DNA of 59,061 nt from Staphylococcus sp. GSSP0090 (GTDB taxonomy: Bacteria; Bacillota; Bacilli; Staphylococcales; Staphylococcaceae). Below, piece by piece: positions 46,876 to 56,493 of the stretch. The stretch is taken from assembly GCF_013391405.1 (NCBI RefSeq), contig NZ_JACBFD010000039.1:1-59061 (forward strand), written 5' to 3'. Under the pieces are notes generated by a model. The model was not told the DNA's origin. It ran no database searches and was given only the letters and a program-made list of their open reading frames with translations. The translations under genes and the position numbers were made by a program. How positions within the stretch are numbered: the stretch's first letter is position 1; each line of letters opens with the position of its first letter.

Positions 46876-48459
46876 TCAGTTATGTTCAATTAGTTTTAAT
46901 TTATAGTCTTGAATGGATTGAATGCCGCCATCTTTATTTTTAATGATAATGTGTTCTTTTGTAATTTTTGTAGGTGAATCCACGCCTACAGCCGCAGAAA
47001 TATTAAATAAGCCTTCATGTAAGCTTGTAACAAAATTAGTGACACGATATTTTTTCTCATCGATGATTAATCCTTTTTCACGTTTAGGATCTGTCGTTGC
47101 CACACCAACTGGACAAGTATTCATATGGCATTGTTGACTCATAATACATCCAACGCTAATCATCATACCCCGGGCGACATTGACTAAGTCTGCACCTAAA
47201 CCTAAAGCAATAGCTATCTTATCTGGCGTAATTAATTTACCTGATGCAAACACTTTAATATGTTTTCTAATGCCATATCTTTCTAATAAGGCTGTTAAAA
47301 TGGGTAACGCTGTAAATAAAGGCAATCCTACGCCATCTTCTAATTCTTGGAAGGTCGCACCAGTACCACCTTCGCCACCATCAATGGTAATGAAATCGGG
47401 ATATTGCTGAGTTTCAACCATTGTGCGAACAAGATTTTCTACTTCAGATACTTTACTAATGACAATTTTAAAGCCAACAGGTTTTTGGCCTGTTTGCTGT
47501 AATTGATGTACCCAATTCAGTAAGGCTTTTGGGCTGTCGATATGATCAAAACGGTTGGGTGAATTAATTGTAACCCAAGGTTCAACTTTTCTTATAGATG
47601 CGATTTCTTCTGTGACTTTGTTACCTTGCATGTGACCGCCACGTGTTTTGGCACCTTGAGCCAATTTGATTTCAAATGCTTTTATATGGCGGTTATGGGA
47701 TAAATCGACAAAGGCTTGTGGGTCAAACTTTCCTGATTTATCACGAACACCAAATAAGCCTGGCCCTATTTGAAATATAATATCAACGTCTCCAGAAAGG
47801 TGATGTTGCGATAAACCACCTTCGCCCGTGTTCATCCAAGTACCAGCTTGTCCCAGACCTTTCGAAAGGGCGGTGATAGCATGGCTACCTAAGGCACCAT
47901 AACTCATACCTGATTGGCCCACTAAACGCTTCATTTTGAATGGATGTTCAAGATGAGCACCCAATATAATTTGGTCTTCATCCGATAAATAGTAAGGATC
48001 TATTTCCACTTTTGTTCTATGTTCATCACGATTAAACAAACGTTCATTATCAATTTTATAGATGAAAGAAGAAATCATAGGTGATTGATTGATATGTAAC
48101 TCCGTTGTTTGTAAAGGAAACATCGTATTTTGGATATAAAAGCCATCTTCATAATCGTGTTGTGTTCCAAAGCTGGTCATTCTTGAATTATATTTACCTG
48201 CAACGACGATATTTGTAAAGTCATTTCTTGAAAATGGTTTTCCTTTGGTATCGGGCAAAAATAGATACTGACGTAATTCAGGGCCGATTTTTTCTCCAAA
48301 ATACCGAATGCGTGCTAGTAGTGGATAATTACGTAGCACACTGTGCTGTTTTTGGTGTTTATCTTTAAAAAGCAATATTGCCCCTAATACAAGCACACTA
48401 AGTAAAAATAATACAATTATAATATTAACGATAAATTGCAATATAGTTAATATAGTCAT
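46876..48459 (-). CDS. FMN-binding glutamate synthase family protein
   Basis: 527 residues. An N-terminal membrane helix (about 5-30) is followed by the FMN/iron-sulfur domain of the glutamate synthase large subunit without glutaminase part. Visible are G-Q-S-G-M-S-Y-G-A-L near 180, K-L-A-Q-G-A-K-T-R-G-G near 265, D-G-G-E-G-G-T-G-A near 360, and the 3Fe-4S cysteines in G-C-I-M-S-Q-Q-C-H-M-N-T-C-P-V-G near 440-455. A GTG three codons earlier would sit on the ribosome site (GAGGGGGAG), so the ATG is preferred. It is the YerD-like class in Bacillus; the electron donor and true reaction are not established. Confidence 0.85.
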   Translation of the reverse strand: MTILTILQFIVNIIIVLFLLSVLVLGAILLFKDKHQKQHSVLRNYPLLARIRYFGEKIGPELRQYLFLPDTKGKPFSRNDFTNIVVAGKYNSRMTSFGTQHDYEDGFYIQNTMFPLQTTELHINQSPMISSFIYKIDNERLFNRDEHRTKVEIDPYYLSDEDQIILGAHLEHPFKMKRLVGQSGMSYGALGSHAITALSKGLGQAGTWMNTGEGGLSQHHLSGDVDIIFQIGPGLFGVRDKSGKFDPQAFVDLSHNRHIKAFEIKLAQGAKTRGGHMQGNKVTEEIASIRKVEPWVTINSPNRFDHIDSPKALLNWVHQLQQTGQKPVGFKIVISKVSEVENLVRTMVETQQYPDFITIDGGEGGTGATFQELEDGVGLPLFTALPILTALLERYGIRKHIKVFASGKLITPDKIAIALGLGADLVNVARGMMISVGCIMSQQCHMNTCPVGVATTDPKREKGLIIDEKKYRVTNFVTSLHEGLFNISAAVGVDSPTKITKEHIIIKNKDGGIQSIQDYKLKLIEHN

Positions 48460-48656
48460 AATAATCACTCCCCCTCATATTAATTATATAGTACAATAAA
48501 ATGAACATTTTACAATAATATAGTGAGTTGAGTGAGTAAGTGATTTAAAATATATAATATTTTAGAAAGGAAGATGATAAAAAATTTTATAATTTGTATA
48601 TACACTATAAATAGACATGATATATTTAGTGTACGGACTAAATAGGAAGGTGTCAT

Positions 48657-49439
48657 ATGACTGAGAAAAAAAGCCAATTCAAAACAAATATCCAGCAAGA
48701 TAAAAATGTTTGGCATAATAAAAACATTGTAAAAAGAGATTTTTGGCTCATTCCAATTTATTTATTAGCGAATAACATCATGCCATTGTTATTATTTGCT
48801 GCTATATCGATTGTCTATTCAGTGTTTAATTTTAAAAATGAAGCTTTTATTACTGATGAAAATATTCTAATACTAGGTGGCGTGCTTGCTGAAATCGTTA
48901 TATTACTTAGTTTTTATGCAATGCACTTAAAAGATCGCTTAATGCCAACGATTCATCAACGAATGGAAACACTACCCAAATATTTGTTTATAGTTGTAGC
49001 AACCTATATTATCACACTGGGATTAAATAGTTTATATGACTGGATGATGGAATATTTACCTAAAGCATTACAATATTCAGAAACTCAAAATCAAATGCTT
49101 CTAGAAAAAATGTTTGAAAATCATTGGATGTTACCATTTCTATTTATAGATATTGTAATATTTACGCCAATCATCGAAGAATTATTGTTTAGACATTTAC
49201 TGATTCATGAGTTAGGCAAAAAGATAACATATACTGTTGCCACAATACTTTCAACGATATTATTTGCAGGTGTGCATGTGTTAGGTGCAACATCTCCATT
49301 TGAAATCGGCAGTTATCTCATCATTGGGGCTGGCTTAGCCTTTGTCTATATGAAGAGTGGAATGAATCTTACTGTTTCAATTTCCTTACATGCATTAAAT
49401 AACCTTATATCATTTATTGCTATTGTTATTTTAAAATAA
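48657..49439 (+). CDS. CPBP family intramembrane metalloprotease
   Basis: 260 residues, about 6-7 membrane segments. Abi/CPBP (Rce1-like) motifs: E-E-L-L-F-R-H near residue 177 (EExxxR), F-A-G-V-H near 203 (FxxxH) and a third motif S-L-H-A-L-N-N near 243. In Gram-positive bacteria such proteins include bacteriocin self-immunity factors and regulators of surface display (e.g. SpdA-C types); no bacteriocin gene is near, so a housekeeping or surface role is more likely. Ribosome site AGGAAGG. Followed by the FetAB pair but with its own spacing. Confidence 0.85.
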   Translation: MTEKKSQFKTNIQQDKNVWHNKNIVKRDFWLIPIYLLANNIMPLLLFAAISIVYSVFNFKNEAFITDENILILGGVLAEIVILLSFYAMHLKDRLMPTIHQRMETLPKYLFIVVATYIITLGLNSLYDWMMEYLPKALQYSETQNQMLLEKMFENHWMLPFLFIDIVIFTPIIEELLFRHLLIHELGKKITYTVATILSTILFAGVHVLGATSPFEIGSYLIIGAGLAFVYMKSGMNLTVSISLHALNNLISFIAIVILK

Positions 49440-49527
49440 AAGGTTGTTAAACATGTTGATAAAATAATTTATTAAAACTAATAAATTAGGGAATAGTAAT
49501 TTGAGAAATCAAAAAAGGTGGGCGTCT

Positions 49528-50178
49528 ATGTTAGAACTAAAAAACATAACATATAGAATAGATAATCGGGACATTATCAATGATATAAACTTGAAAATTG
49601 AGCCAGGCGATACAATAGCGATTGTAGGACCTTCTGGAAGCGGTAAAAGTACATTGTTGCGCTTGATTAGTAATTTAATAAGCCCCACAGAAGGCGAATT
49701 ATATTTGAATGATAAACCGTACGAACAAATAAACCCAGAACAATTGCGTATGGATGTGAGTTATCTACTACAAGAAAGTGACTTGTTTGATAGAACCATT
49801 GGAGAAAATTTAGCTTTTCCAGCAGAGGTTAGACAAGATAAGTTTGATCGTAAACAAGCTAAACGTTTATTGAAAACTGTAGGCTTAGGTCATTATAATT
49901 TTAATACGCGTGTTGAGCATTTATCAGGAGGAGAGCGACAACGTATTACGATAGCGCGACAACTCATGTATACACCTAAAGTATTACTTTTAGACGAAGC
50001 CACGAGTGCGTTGGATGTGCATAATAGTGAGAAAATAGAATCCCTCATCTTTAAATTGGCAGATGAAGGTGTCGCTGTTTTATGGATCACACATAGTAAT
50101 GATCAAAGTAATCGGCATTTTAAAAAGAAAATTAGAATTGTTGATGGCAAAATTGATAAGGAGGAGCGTTTATCATGA
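49528..50178 (+). CDS. fetA: ABC transporter ATP-binding protein, FetA/YbbL-type
   Basis: 216 residues. Walker A is G-P-S-G-S-G-K-S-T near residue 36, Q-loop L-Q-E-S near 85, signature L-S-G-G-E-R-Q near 131 and Walker B V-L-L-L-D-E-A near 150, then H-loop T-H-S. The ATG after AAGGTGGG is preferred to the TTG nine codons earlier. Its stop overlaps the start of the YbbM/FetB permease (ATGA), so they form one exporter. The E. coli FetAB pair exports iron and protects against oxidative stress; the same role is assumed, and the symbol is by family. Confidence 0.82.
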   Translation: MLELKNITYRIDNRDIINDINLKIEPGDTIAIVGPSGSGKSTLLRLISNLISPTEGELYLNDKPYEQINPEQLRMDVSYLLQESDLFDRTIGENLAFPAEVRQDKFDRKQAKRLLKTVGLGHYNFNTRVEHLSGGERQRITIARQLMYTPKVLLLDEATSALDVHNSEKIESLIFKLADEGVAVLWITHSNDQSNRHFKKKIRIVDGKIDKEERLS

Positions 50179-50948
50179 GTACAACTGCATTAGCATTGAC
50201 GGGTCTCCTTTTACTTTTTCCAATTATTGTTTCTTACAAAGAAAAATTACATATCATTAAAGATTTGTTAATTGCAACCGTTAGAGCAATTGTTCAATTA
50301 ATTATTCTAGGCTTTCTATTGCATTTTATATTTGGTGTGAATCAAGCATGGTTATTAATCGTATTTGTACTCGTTATTATTATTAACGCATCTTGGAATA
50401 CAATTAGTAGAGCATCTCCCGTAATGCATCATGTGTTTTGGATTTCGTTTGTCGCAATTTTTGTGGGTGTCGCTTTACCTCTAGTTGGCGTTGTTTTGAC
50501 AGGTGCGATAGAGTTTAAACCTAATGAAGTTATAACGATTGCCGGTATGCTAGGTAGTAATGGATTAATTGCGATTAATTTGGCGTATCAAAATTTAGAT
50601 AGAGAATTTGTAAAAGAAATGAGTCAAATTGAGTCTAAATTAGCATTAGGCGCAAACCCTAAATTATCATCTAAAGAAACGATTCGTAATAGTGTAAAAA
50701 CGGCAATTGTACCAACGATTGATTCTGTTAAAACGTATGGTATTGTTTCTATACCGGGTATGATGACTGGACTAATTATAGGTGGTGTTGACCCGTTACA
50801 AGCTGTTAAATTTCAGTTAATGGTTGTATTTATTCATACAACTGCGACAATTATGTCAGCACTTATTGCGACGTATTTAAGTTATAAACAATTCTTCAAT
50901 CATCGAGATCAATTGATTGGTAGACATTTAAAACAAGAAGACGCATAA
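50175..50948 (+). CDS. fetB: ABC transporter permease, FetB/YbbM (UPF0014) type
   Basis: 257 residues, about 7 membrane helices. Family features: V-R-A-I-V-Q-L-I-I-L-G near residue 38, N-A-S-W-N-T near 72, and the cytosolic block R-N-S-V-K-T-A-I-V-P-T-I-D-S-V-K near 167-182 leading into G-I-V-S-I-P-G-M-M-T-G, the hallmark of the UPF0014 family. Overlaps its ATPase gene by 4 bases. Probable iron (or other metal) exporter. Confidence 0.85.
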   Translation: MSTTALALTGLLLLFPIIVSYKEKLHIIKDLLIATVRAIVQLIILGFLLHFIFGVNQAWLLIVFVLVIIINASWNTISRASPVMHHVFWISFVAIFVGVALPLVGVVLTGAIEFKPNEVITIAGMLGSNGLIAINLAYQNLDREFVKEMSQIESKLALGANPKLSSKETIRNSVKTAIVPTIDSVKTYGIVSIPGMMTGLIIGGVDPLQAVKFQLMVVFIHTTATIMSALIATYLSYKQFFNHRDQLIGRHLKQEDA

Positions 50949-51040
50949 AAATGAATAGTAAGTGAATAGATATATTAACTGCATAACCTGTTTCATCTAC
51001 TCTATAAAACTTTGAGTGAGATGACGTTTAATTATGTCAC

Positions 51041-51096
51041 TATATAAAAGAAGAATCTGAGACGTCTATGGATGCCTCAGATTCTTCTTTTATATA
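51041..51096. terminator. terminator with 21-bp perfect stem
   Basis: 51041-51061 and 51076-51096 are exact complements, rich in A/T at the base so it works in both directions. Confidence 0.9.
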
Positions 51097-51209
51097 GATG
51101 AAATTTGATGAGAAACCCAATTCAGAAATATTCAAACGTGTTGACGTATGGTTTATAATGTAATAGTTATGTAAAAAATTACAACTTCATTTAAGGGAGG
51201 AGTGAAAAG

Positions 51210-52382
51210 ATGTCGATTATGAGAATTGCCACCTTTATTTTGAGTATCTTTATCGTGGGTATGGTTGAAATGATGGTTGCAGGGATTATGAATTTGATGA
51301 GTAATGATTTGCAAGTTTCTGAAGCGGTTATTGGACAATTAGTGACACTTTATGCCATCACATTTGCGATTGCAGGACCAATATTAGTGAAATTAACGAA
51401 TCGTTTTTCACCAAGACCTGTATTATTATATGCGCTATTGGTTTTTATTGTCGGAAATATGATCATTGCCTTTGCACCTAACTTTTCGATTTTGGTGTTT
51501 GGACGCATCATATCGTCTGCAGCAGCAGCGCTTATCGTAGTGAAAATCTTAGCGCTCACAGCTTTATTAACTGCACCGCAACATCGAGGGAAAATGATAG
51601 GGATTGTTTATTCAGGATTTAGTGGTGCGAATGTATTAGGTGTGCCAATTGGGACAATTATTGGGGACTTAGTTGGATGGAGATATACATTCTTATTTCT
51701 TGTCGCTGTGAGTGTATTAGTAGGTATACTGATGTATTTCTATGTACCACAACCTCAATATCAAACAGTAAGTACAGAGTCAGGTAGTAAGCAACGTGAA
51801 AGTAATTATTCTAAAGTACTTAGACCTGGTGAAGTAGCTAAGTTTTTAGCTATCACGTTCTTATTGCTCGTTGCAAATTCTGTAACATTTATTTATATTA
51901 ATCCACTTATGTTATCAAGCGATCATGACTTATCCTTTGTGTCAATTGTCCTATTAATCAATGGTGTTGCCGGTGTAATTGGAACATCGATGGGTGGATT
52001 CCTTTCGGATAAATTGACAAGCAAGCGTTGGTTAATGATTGCAACAGGTATATTTGTCACGATGATGTTATTGCTAAATTTATTCTTGTCAGTGACAGGT
52101 GTATTATTAATGATTATCTTCATTTGGAATATCATGCAATGGAGTACAAACCCAGCAGTTCAAACAGGTATTATAGAACATGTTGAAGGTGATACAAGCC
52201 AAGTGATGAGCTGGAATATGTCTAGTTTAAATGCTGGTATCGGTGTTGGTGGTATTGTCGGTGGTTTAGTTGTAGCTAAAATAGATGTTTTAGCAACGAC
52301 ATATTTTACTGCAGCAATTGCATTCGTCGCTTTTATTTTAATTATTAGTTTAAAACAAATGGCTAAATATAATAGAGCTTAA
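51210..52382 (+). CDS. MFS transporter, DHA1 (AraJ/YdhP-like) type
   Basis: 390 residues, 12 membrane segments. The N-terminus with S-I-F-I-V-G-M-V-E-M-M-V-A-G-I-M, the loop 2-3 region T-N-R-F-S-P-R-P near 63, R-I-I-S-S near 98 and G-W-R-Y-T-F near 155 fit the DHA1 efflux group that contains AraJ, YdhP and PbuE (sugar, drug or purine efflux). The substrate is unknown. Strong GGGAGGAG site; no partner genes. Ends before a terminator shared with the convergent permease gene. Confidence 0.85.
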   Translation: MSIMRIATFILSIFIVGMVEMMVAGIMNLMSNDLQVSEAVIGQLVTLYAITFAIAGPILVKLTNRFSPRPVLLYALLVFIVGNMIIAFAPNFSILVFGRIISSAAAALIVVKILALTALLTAPQHRGKMIGIVYSGFSGANVLGVPIGTIIGDLVGWRYTFLFLVAVSVLVGILMYFYVPQPQYQTVSTESGSKQRESNYSKVLRPGEVAKFLAITFLLLVANSVTFIYINPLMLSSDHDLSFVSIVLLINGVAGVIGTSMGGFLSDKLTSKRWLMIATGIFVTMMLLLNLFLSVTGVLLMIIFIWNIMQWSTNPAVQTGIIEHVEGDTSQVMSWNMSSLNAGIGVGGIVGGLVVAKIDVLATTYFTAAIAFVAFILIISLKQMAKYNRA

Positions 52383-52427
52383 GCATAAATCAATTAAATA
52401 GATCAAATGAATCGTGTTTTATATATC

Positions 52428-52479
52428 AAAAGTGGACTTACATTGTCATCTGAAAAGAGATAACGTAAGTCCACTTTTT
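52428..52479. terminator. bidirectional terminator
   Basis: AAAAGTGGACTTAC (52428-52441) and GTAAGTCCACTTTT (52465-52478) are exact complements followed by T residues. Confidence 0.9.
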
Positions 52480-52484
52480 TTAAT

Positions 52485-53843
52485 TTATAATGTTGGTTTT
52501 TCTATAGTTTGGGTTGTATTAAAATGAATATCACTTAGTGCAGTTTTATTTTTCTTATTAGAAAATTGTGCAATAACAGCGGACAGTAAAATATAAATTA
52601 TAGTGCCAATAATATAACCTATTTTTAAATCGGAAATTAATAAATAAGATTGACACAATAGCACAATAATCGCAACAATAGCCATCGTTACAAGTAATGG
52701 ATAGGGTAATTTAAATGGTGATTGCTTATAAGCATCTGGGTATTTTCTGGGTAATTGAGTAGAAGCTAAAGCTGGAAAAGCAAAAACTATTAACGAAATC
52801 CCAGTACCTAACTGTGCTACAACATTTAATGACATACCTGTAATAATAGGTAATGCACCAATAATGTAGAAAAGTAATAAAAGCCAGTGAGGTGTACCAA
52901 AGCGTTTGTTCACACGACCTAAACGTTTGGGTAAATAACCATCATGTATGGCAACTAATAAACTTTTAGTTACCCAAGTAAACGTTGAGTTAAGTGTAGT
53001 CGCTAATGCGAACATTGCGCCACCAACCATGAAAAAGATGAATACTGGGGTAGGCAAGACCTCTTTCGCAACACTCGTTAATGGTCTGCCAGCAACTTCT
53101 GGAATAGGGAGTACACCTACAGCAATACAGGCGATAAAAGCGTATAACAAACCTACAAATATAGTTGCAAAGATAATTACTATTGGAATGTCTCTTTTTG
53201 GATTTTTCATTTCTCCACCTAATTCAGCAACAACTTGCGCGCCGCCAGTTGCAAACGAAACAAGTCCAACGGCAGTAAAGAATCCTGTGAATCCATCTGG
53301 AAGCATGTCATGCATATTAAATACACCAAAATCCACATGTGGTAGACCGAAAATGATAAAACTAGACAAAGCCATAATAAGGATGACGACCATTAAATTA
53401 CCTATTATTGAAGCTGATTTAATACCAACGATATTAACAATAAATAAAATAGTAAGTAAGGCAAAAGCAACAAGTCTTACAGGAACACCTGGTAAGAGTC
53501 CTTCTAAGTATTGCGCGAATGACAGAGCGTATAAAGATAATGTAACTTGTAAAAGGATGAATAATAATAACCAAAATATCCCGATTTTAGGGGACAATAA
53601 TCGGCTTGTATACTGATACATACCACCAGTAGTTGGTAATGTTGAACTTAAGATGGCTATTGGAAACATCGTTAATAATGTGATGATTGCCGATAATATA
53701 AATGCTGGTGTTATTCCACTTCCAGTCATTTGTATACCTATGCCTGTTAAAGACATCACACCAGCACCGATAATTTGTCCTATTGCAATTCCCATGACAT
53801 CAGTAAAGCCTAATACTTTTTTTAAGTTTGTTTCTTGTTGCAT
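52485..53843 (-). CDS. APC family amino acid permease
   Basis: 452 residues, 12 membrane segments. The unwound first helix motif I-G-Q-I-I-G-A-G-V near residue 22, P-T-T-G-G-M-Y-Q-Y near 70, F-A-T-G-G-A-Q near 197 followed by E-L-G-G-E-M-K-N-P-K-R-D-I-P, typical of the amino acid-polyamine-organocation superfamily. The substrate is not identifiable; the E-x-x-N-P-x-R-x-I-P loop is common to YfnA/CAT-like cationic amino acid transporters. Monocistronic. Confidence 0.86.
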   Translation of the reverse strand: MQQETNLKKVLGFTDVMGIAIGQIIGAGVMSLTGIGIQMTGSGITPAFILSAIITLLTMFPIAILSSTLPTTGGMYQYTSRLLSPKIGIFWLLLFILLQVTLSLYALSFAQYLEGLLPGVPVRLVAFALLTILFIVNIVGIKSASIIGNLMVVILIMALSSFIIFGLPHVDFGVFNMHDMLPDGFTGFFTAVGLVSFATGGAQVVAELGGEMKNPKRDIPIVIIFATIFVGLLYAFIACIAVGVLPIPEVAGRPLTSVAKEVLPTPVFIFFMVGGAMFALATTLNSTFTWVTKSLLVAIHDGYLPKRLGRVNKRFGTPHWLLLLFYIIGALPIITGMSLNVVAQLGTGISLIVFAFPALASTQLPRKYPDAYKQSPFKLPYPLLVTMAIVAIIVLLCQSYLLISDLKIGYIIGTIIYILLSAVIAQFSNKKNKTALSDIHFNTTQTIEKPTL

Positions 53844-54025
53844 TCAATCACCTCTAAATTATATGTAATTTTAAAAATAATAAAAAAATTATAACATAAT
53901 GACTCTTTAATTCATAGTAAACTAATCGGAAAACAAAAGATATATTTTAAAAAGGCTAATTATAGATAAAGTAAAGTATTTCATAGTAGAATAAAGAAAA
54001 TAAAAAATTTAAGAGGTGTCCTTTT

Positions 54026-54619
54026 ATGACTAATGAGAAAGAGAATATTAAAGTAAATGCTTTTATTGATAGATTGAAACAATGGCAAGATGAATTTAAA
54101 ATTTTGCGTGAAATCATTAATGAAACAGAATTAGTTGAAGACTATAAATGGATGCATCCGTGTTACACATTAGATAATAAAAATGTAGTTATTATACAAG
54201 ATTTTAAACATTATTGTGCATTACTTTTTGAAAAAGGTGCAATTATGGAAGATCCCTATCATTCACTCATACAACAAACTAAAAATGTACAAGCAGCCAG
54301 ACAATTGCGTTTCGAAAGTTTAGATGAAGTTAATCAACGAAGAGACGAGATTAAATGGTATGTTGAAGAAGCGATTAGAATAGAAAAGTCAGGTAAACAA
54401 GTACCTATGAAAAAAACTGAAGATTATGATATGCCTGAAGAATTACAAGCAAAATTAGATGAAATGCCAGAATTAAAAGAAGCATTCAATAACTTAACAC
54501 CTGGTAGACAAAGACAATATATGTATCATATTGGTCAGGCAAAGAGAGCGGCAACACGTGAAAATCGTGTAGAAAAATATATTGATTATATATTAGACGG
54601 CAAGGGCATGAATGACTAA
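54026..54619 (+). CDS. YdeI/OmdA-like DUF1801 protein
   Basis: 197 residues, soluble. The N-terminal DUF1801-like domain (about 10-120) contains W-M-H-P-C-Y-T and N-V-V-I-I-Q-D-F-K-H-Y-C-A-L-L-F. The C-terminal part has the OmdA/YdeI hallmark M-P-E-E-L-Q-A-K-L-D and L-T-P-G-R-Q-R-Q-Y-M-Y-H-I-G-Q-A-K-R-A-A-T-R near 157-180. YdeI proteins have been linked to antimicrobial peptide resistance in Salmonella and Bacillus, but the mechanism is not clear. Ribosome site AAGAGGTG. Confidence 0.83.
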   Translation: MTNEKENIKVNAFIDRLKQWQDEFKILREIINETELVEDYKWMHPCYTLDNKNVVIIQDFKHYCALLFEKGAIMEDPYHSLIQQTKNVQAARQLRFESLDEVNQRRDEIKWYVEEAIRIEKSGKQVPMKKTEDYDMPEELQAKLDEMPELKEAFNNLTPGRQRQYMYHIGQAKRAATRENRVEKYIDYILDGKGMND

Positions 54620-54761
54620 ATAATTGAAAATATTTAGTTCAGTCATGGAAGTTAGTATATGGATGGTGCATAGCACAATATAACGTTGACTGTTTATGAT
54701 GCTTAAGGTTTTAATTATGATTAAAGCGCAACGTATGTTACTTCCACTTTTATAGATGCAG

Positions 54762-54790
54762 TTGCAACTTTATCATAAATCGTATATAGT
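54762..54790 (+). promoter_or_regulatory. promoter of the tetR gene
   Basis: -35 TTGCAA (54762-54767), 17-bp spacer, -10 TATAGT (54785-54790), 70 bases before the coding start. Confidence 0.6.
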
Positions 54791-54859
54791 TTGCTCGAAT
54801 ATAAAAATTCGATTAAATTACATGTTTTGAAGTGTATTGCTGAGAAAGAAGGTGCATGA

Positions 54860-55420
54860 ATGCCAAGAGTTTCCAAGAGGATACAATTACTACAAGCAGC
54901 TGCAGCAATTGTAGACGAGCAAGGCAGTGAATACTTAACGTTAGATGCCGTCGCCAAAAAGGCTGGTGTCAGCAAAGGTGGACTATTGTATCACTTTAAA
55001 AATAAGTTTGCATTAATTCAAGGTCTTGTTGACCATGCAGATGAATTATATAGAGAGAATGTAAATGGCCATGTAGATGCAGATAACCAAGATCAAGGAA
55101 AATGGGCGCGAGCTTTTATAGAAGCGACGAGATCCCACCGTTCGGAAAATGGTTCAATTACATCAGGTATGCTTGCTGCACAAGGTATTAATAGCAACTT
55201 ATTATTACCTTTACAGGATACTTATAAAGAATGGCAAACGAATATTGAGCATGATGGATTAGACAAAGTAGATGCTACAATTATTCGTTTGGCAGTGGAT
55301 GGTTTATGGCTTTCAGAAATATTTGGTCTAGATGGACTTGATGAAAATATGAGAGAACAAGTCTTAAATCGATTAACCGAATATACACAACCGGATAAGA
55401 AGCATGAAAGAAATGGCTAA
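54860..55420 (+). CDS. TetR family transcriptional regulator
   Basis: 186 residues. N-terminal TetR helix-turn-helix: A-A-A-I-V-D-E-Q-G, L-D-A-V-A-K-K-A-G-V-S-K-G-G-L-L-Y-H-F-K-N-K near 27-50. The all-helical C-terminal half (about 70-180) with L-A-V-D-G-L-W-L-S-E near 143 is the TetR_C_37-like ligand domain. It lies just upstream of the carnitine operon in the same direction, with a terminator between. The operon promoter has an inverted repeat in its spacer that would suit a TetR dimer, so it is the best candidate regulator; this is inference. Ribosome site GAAGGTG. Confidence 0.85.
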   Translation: MPRVSKRIQLLQAAAAIVDEQGSEYLTLDAVAKKAGVSKGGLLYHFKNKFALIQGLVDHADELYRENVNGHVDADNQDQGKWARAFIEATRSHRSENGSITSGMLAAQGINSNLLLPLQDTYKEWQTNIEHDGLDKVDATIIRLAVDGLWLSEIFGLDGLDENMREQVLNRLTEYTQPDKKHERNG

Positions 55421-55479
55421 AATCACTAAATTAATAAAAAAATAATAAAATGTTTAATTCATGCAAACCACTGATAGTA

Positions 55480-55515
55480 TAAGGATAAACAACTTTCAAA
55501 AGTTGTTTATCCTTA
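55480..55515 (+). terminator. terminator with 17-bp stem
   Basis: Arms 55480-55496 and 55499-55515 are exact complements and are followed by T residues; the true loop will be about 4 bases. Confidence 0.85.
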
Positions 55516-55534
55516 TTTTTTATACTTATAAAAC

Positions 55535-55563
55535 TTGAAACTAAACCGTCTGGTTGGTACACT
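55535..55563 (+). promoter_or_regulatory. promoter of the carnitine operon with operator-like repeat
   Basis: -35 TTGAAA (55535-55540), exact 17-bp spacer, -10 TACACT (55558-55563). The spacer contains AACC-GTCT-GGTT (55544-55555), an inverted repeat that a repressor dimer could occupy. Confidence 0.65.
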
Positions 55564-55602
55564 AATCGATGTGTTAAATAACTCTGTGGAGGTTTATGAT
55601 CA

Positions 55603-56493
55603 ATGAAAAAAGTGATGCTAACAGCAGCTTTAACAGGTGCTGGAGATACTACAGCAAAAAATAAGTGTGTTCCTGTAACACCCCAAGAAATTGCTGATTC
55701 AGCAATAAAATGTGCTAAGGCAGGCGCTACAGTGGCACATATCCATGCGAGAGATCCAGAAACAGGTGGTATTAGCCACGATGTTGAATTTTTCAAAGAA
55801 GCCGTACGACTTATTAGAGCTGCGGATGAAGATATTATTATTAATATTACATCAGGTGGTGGTGGGGACTTTATTCCAAACCTTGAAAATCCATATCTGG
55901 CAGGAGAAGGATCCGATATGCAAACACCTGAAGAAAGACATGAACCAGTGGGCACTTTATTACCTGAAATGTGTACGTTAGATTGTGGCAGTGTCAACAT
56001 GGGCGATACTGTTTATTTAAGTCCAACGGAATGGTTAAGAAAACAAGCTAAGCTCGTGAAAGAAGCTGGTGTTAAACCAGAATTAGAATGTTTTGATAGT
56101 GGACATATTTCATTTGCCAAGCAATTAATCAGTGAAGGATTAATCGATGGTGAACCAATGTTTCAATTTTGTTTAGGTATTCCATGGGGAGCAGAAAATG
56201 ATGCTGAAACCATAGAATACTTTAAAACACGTATGCCAGAAAATGCACACTGGTCAGCATTTGGTATTGGAAGAATGCAGTTGCCAACTGTTGAAGAAGC
56301 AGCGAAACGTGGTGGGAATGTTCGTGTTGGATTAGAAGACAATTTATACTTAGCCAAGGGTGTTAAGGCGACAAATGAGCAATTAGTTGAAAAAGCTGTG
56401 GAAATATTAAAAGGGTTAGATATTGAACCTATGACAGCTGCAGAAGCTCGTGAAAAATATCAATTAAGAGATCCACAAGGAGGTACAAAATGA
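55603..56493 (+). CDS. BKACE family enzyme, probable 3-dehydrocarnitine cleavage enzyme
   Basis: 296 residues, beta-keto acid cleavage enzyme (formerly DUF849), a zinc-dependent TIM barrel. The metal H-x-H is in V-A-H-I-H-A-R-D near residue 47, catalytic region N-I-T-S-G-G-G-G near 83, E-C-F-D-S-G-H near 165 and R-V-G-L-E-D-N near 246. BKACEs react a beta-keto acid with acetyl-CoA to give acetoacetate and a new CoA ester. In front of carnitine dehydrogenase and a thioesterase, the expected reaction is dehydrocarnitine + acetyl-CoA to betainyl-CoA + acetoacetate. First gene of the operon (GTGGAGG site); overlaps the next by 4 bases. Confidence 0.88.
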   Translation: MKKVMLTAALTGAGDTTAKNKCVPVTPQEIADSAIKCAKAGATVAHIHARDPETGGISHDVEFFKEAVRLIRAADEDIIINITSGGGGDFIPNLENPYLAGEGSDMQTPEERHEPVGTLLPEMCTLDCGSVNMGDTVYLSPTEWLRKQAKLVKEAGVKPELECFDSGHISFAKQLISEGLIDGEPMFQFCLGIPWGAENDAETIEYFKTRMPENAHWSAFGIGRMQLPTVEEAAKRGGNVRVGLEDNLYLAKGVKATNEQLVEKAVEILKGLDIEPMTAAEAREKYQLRDPQGGTK

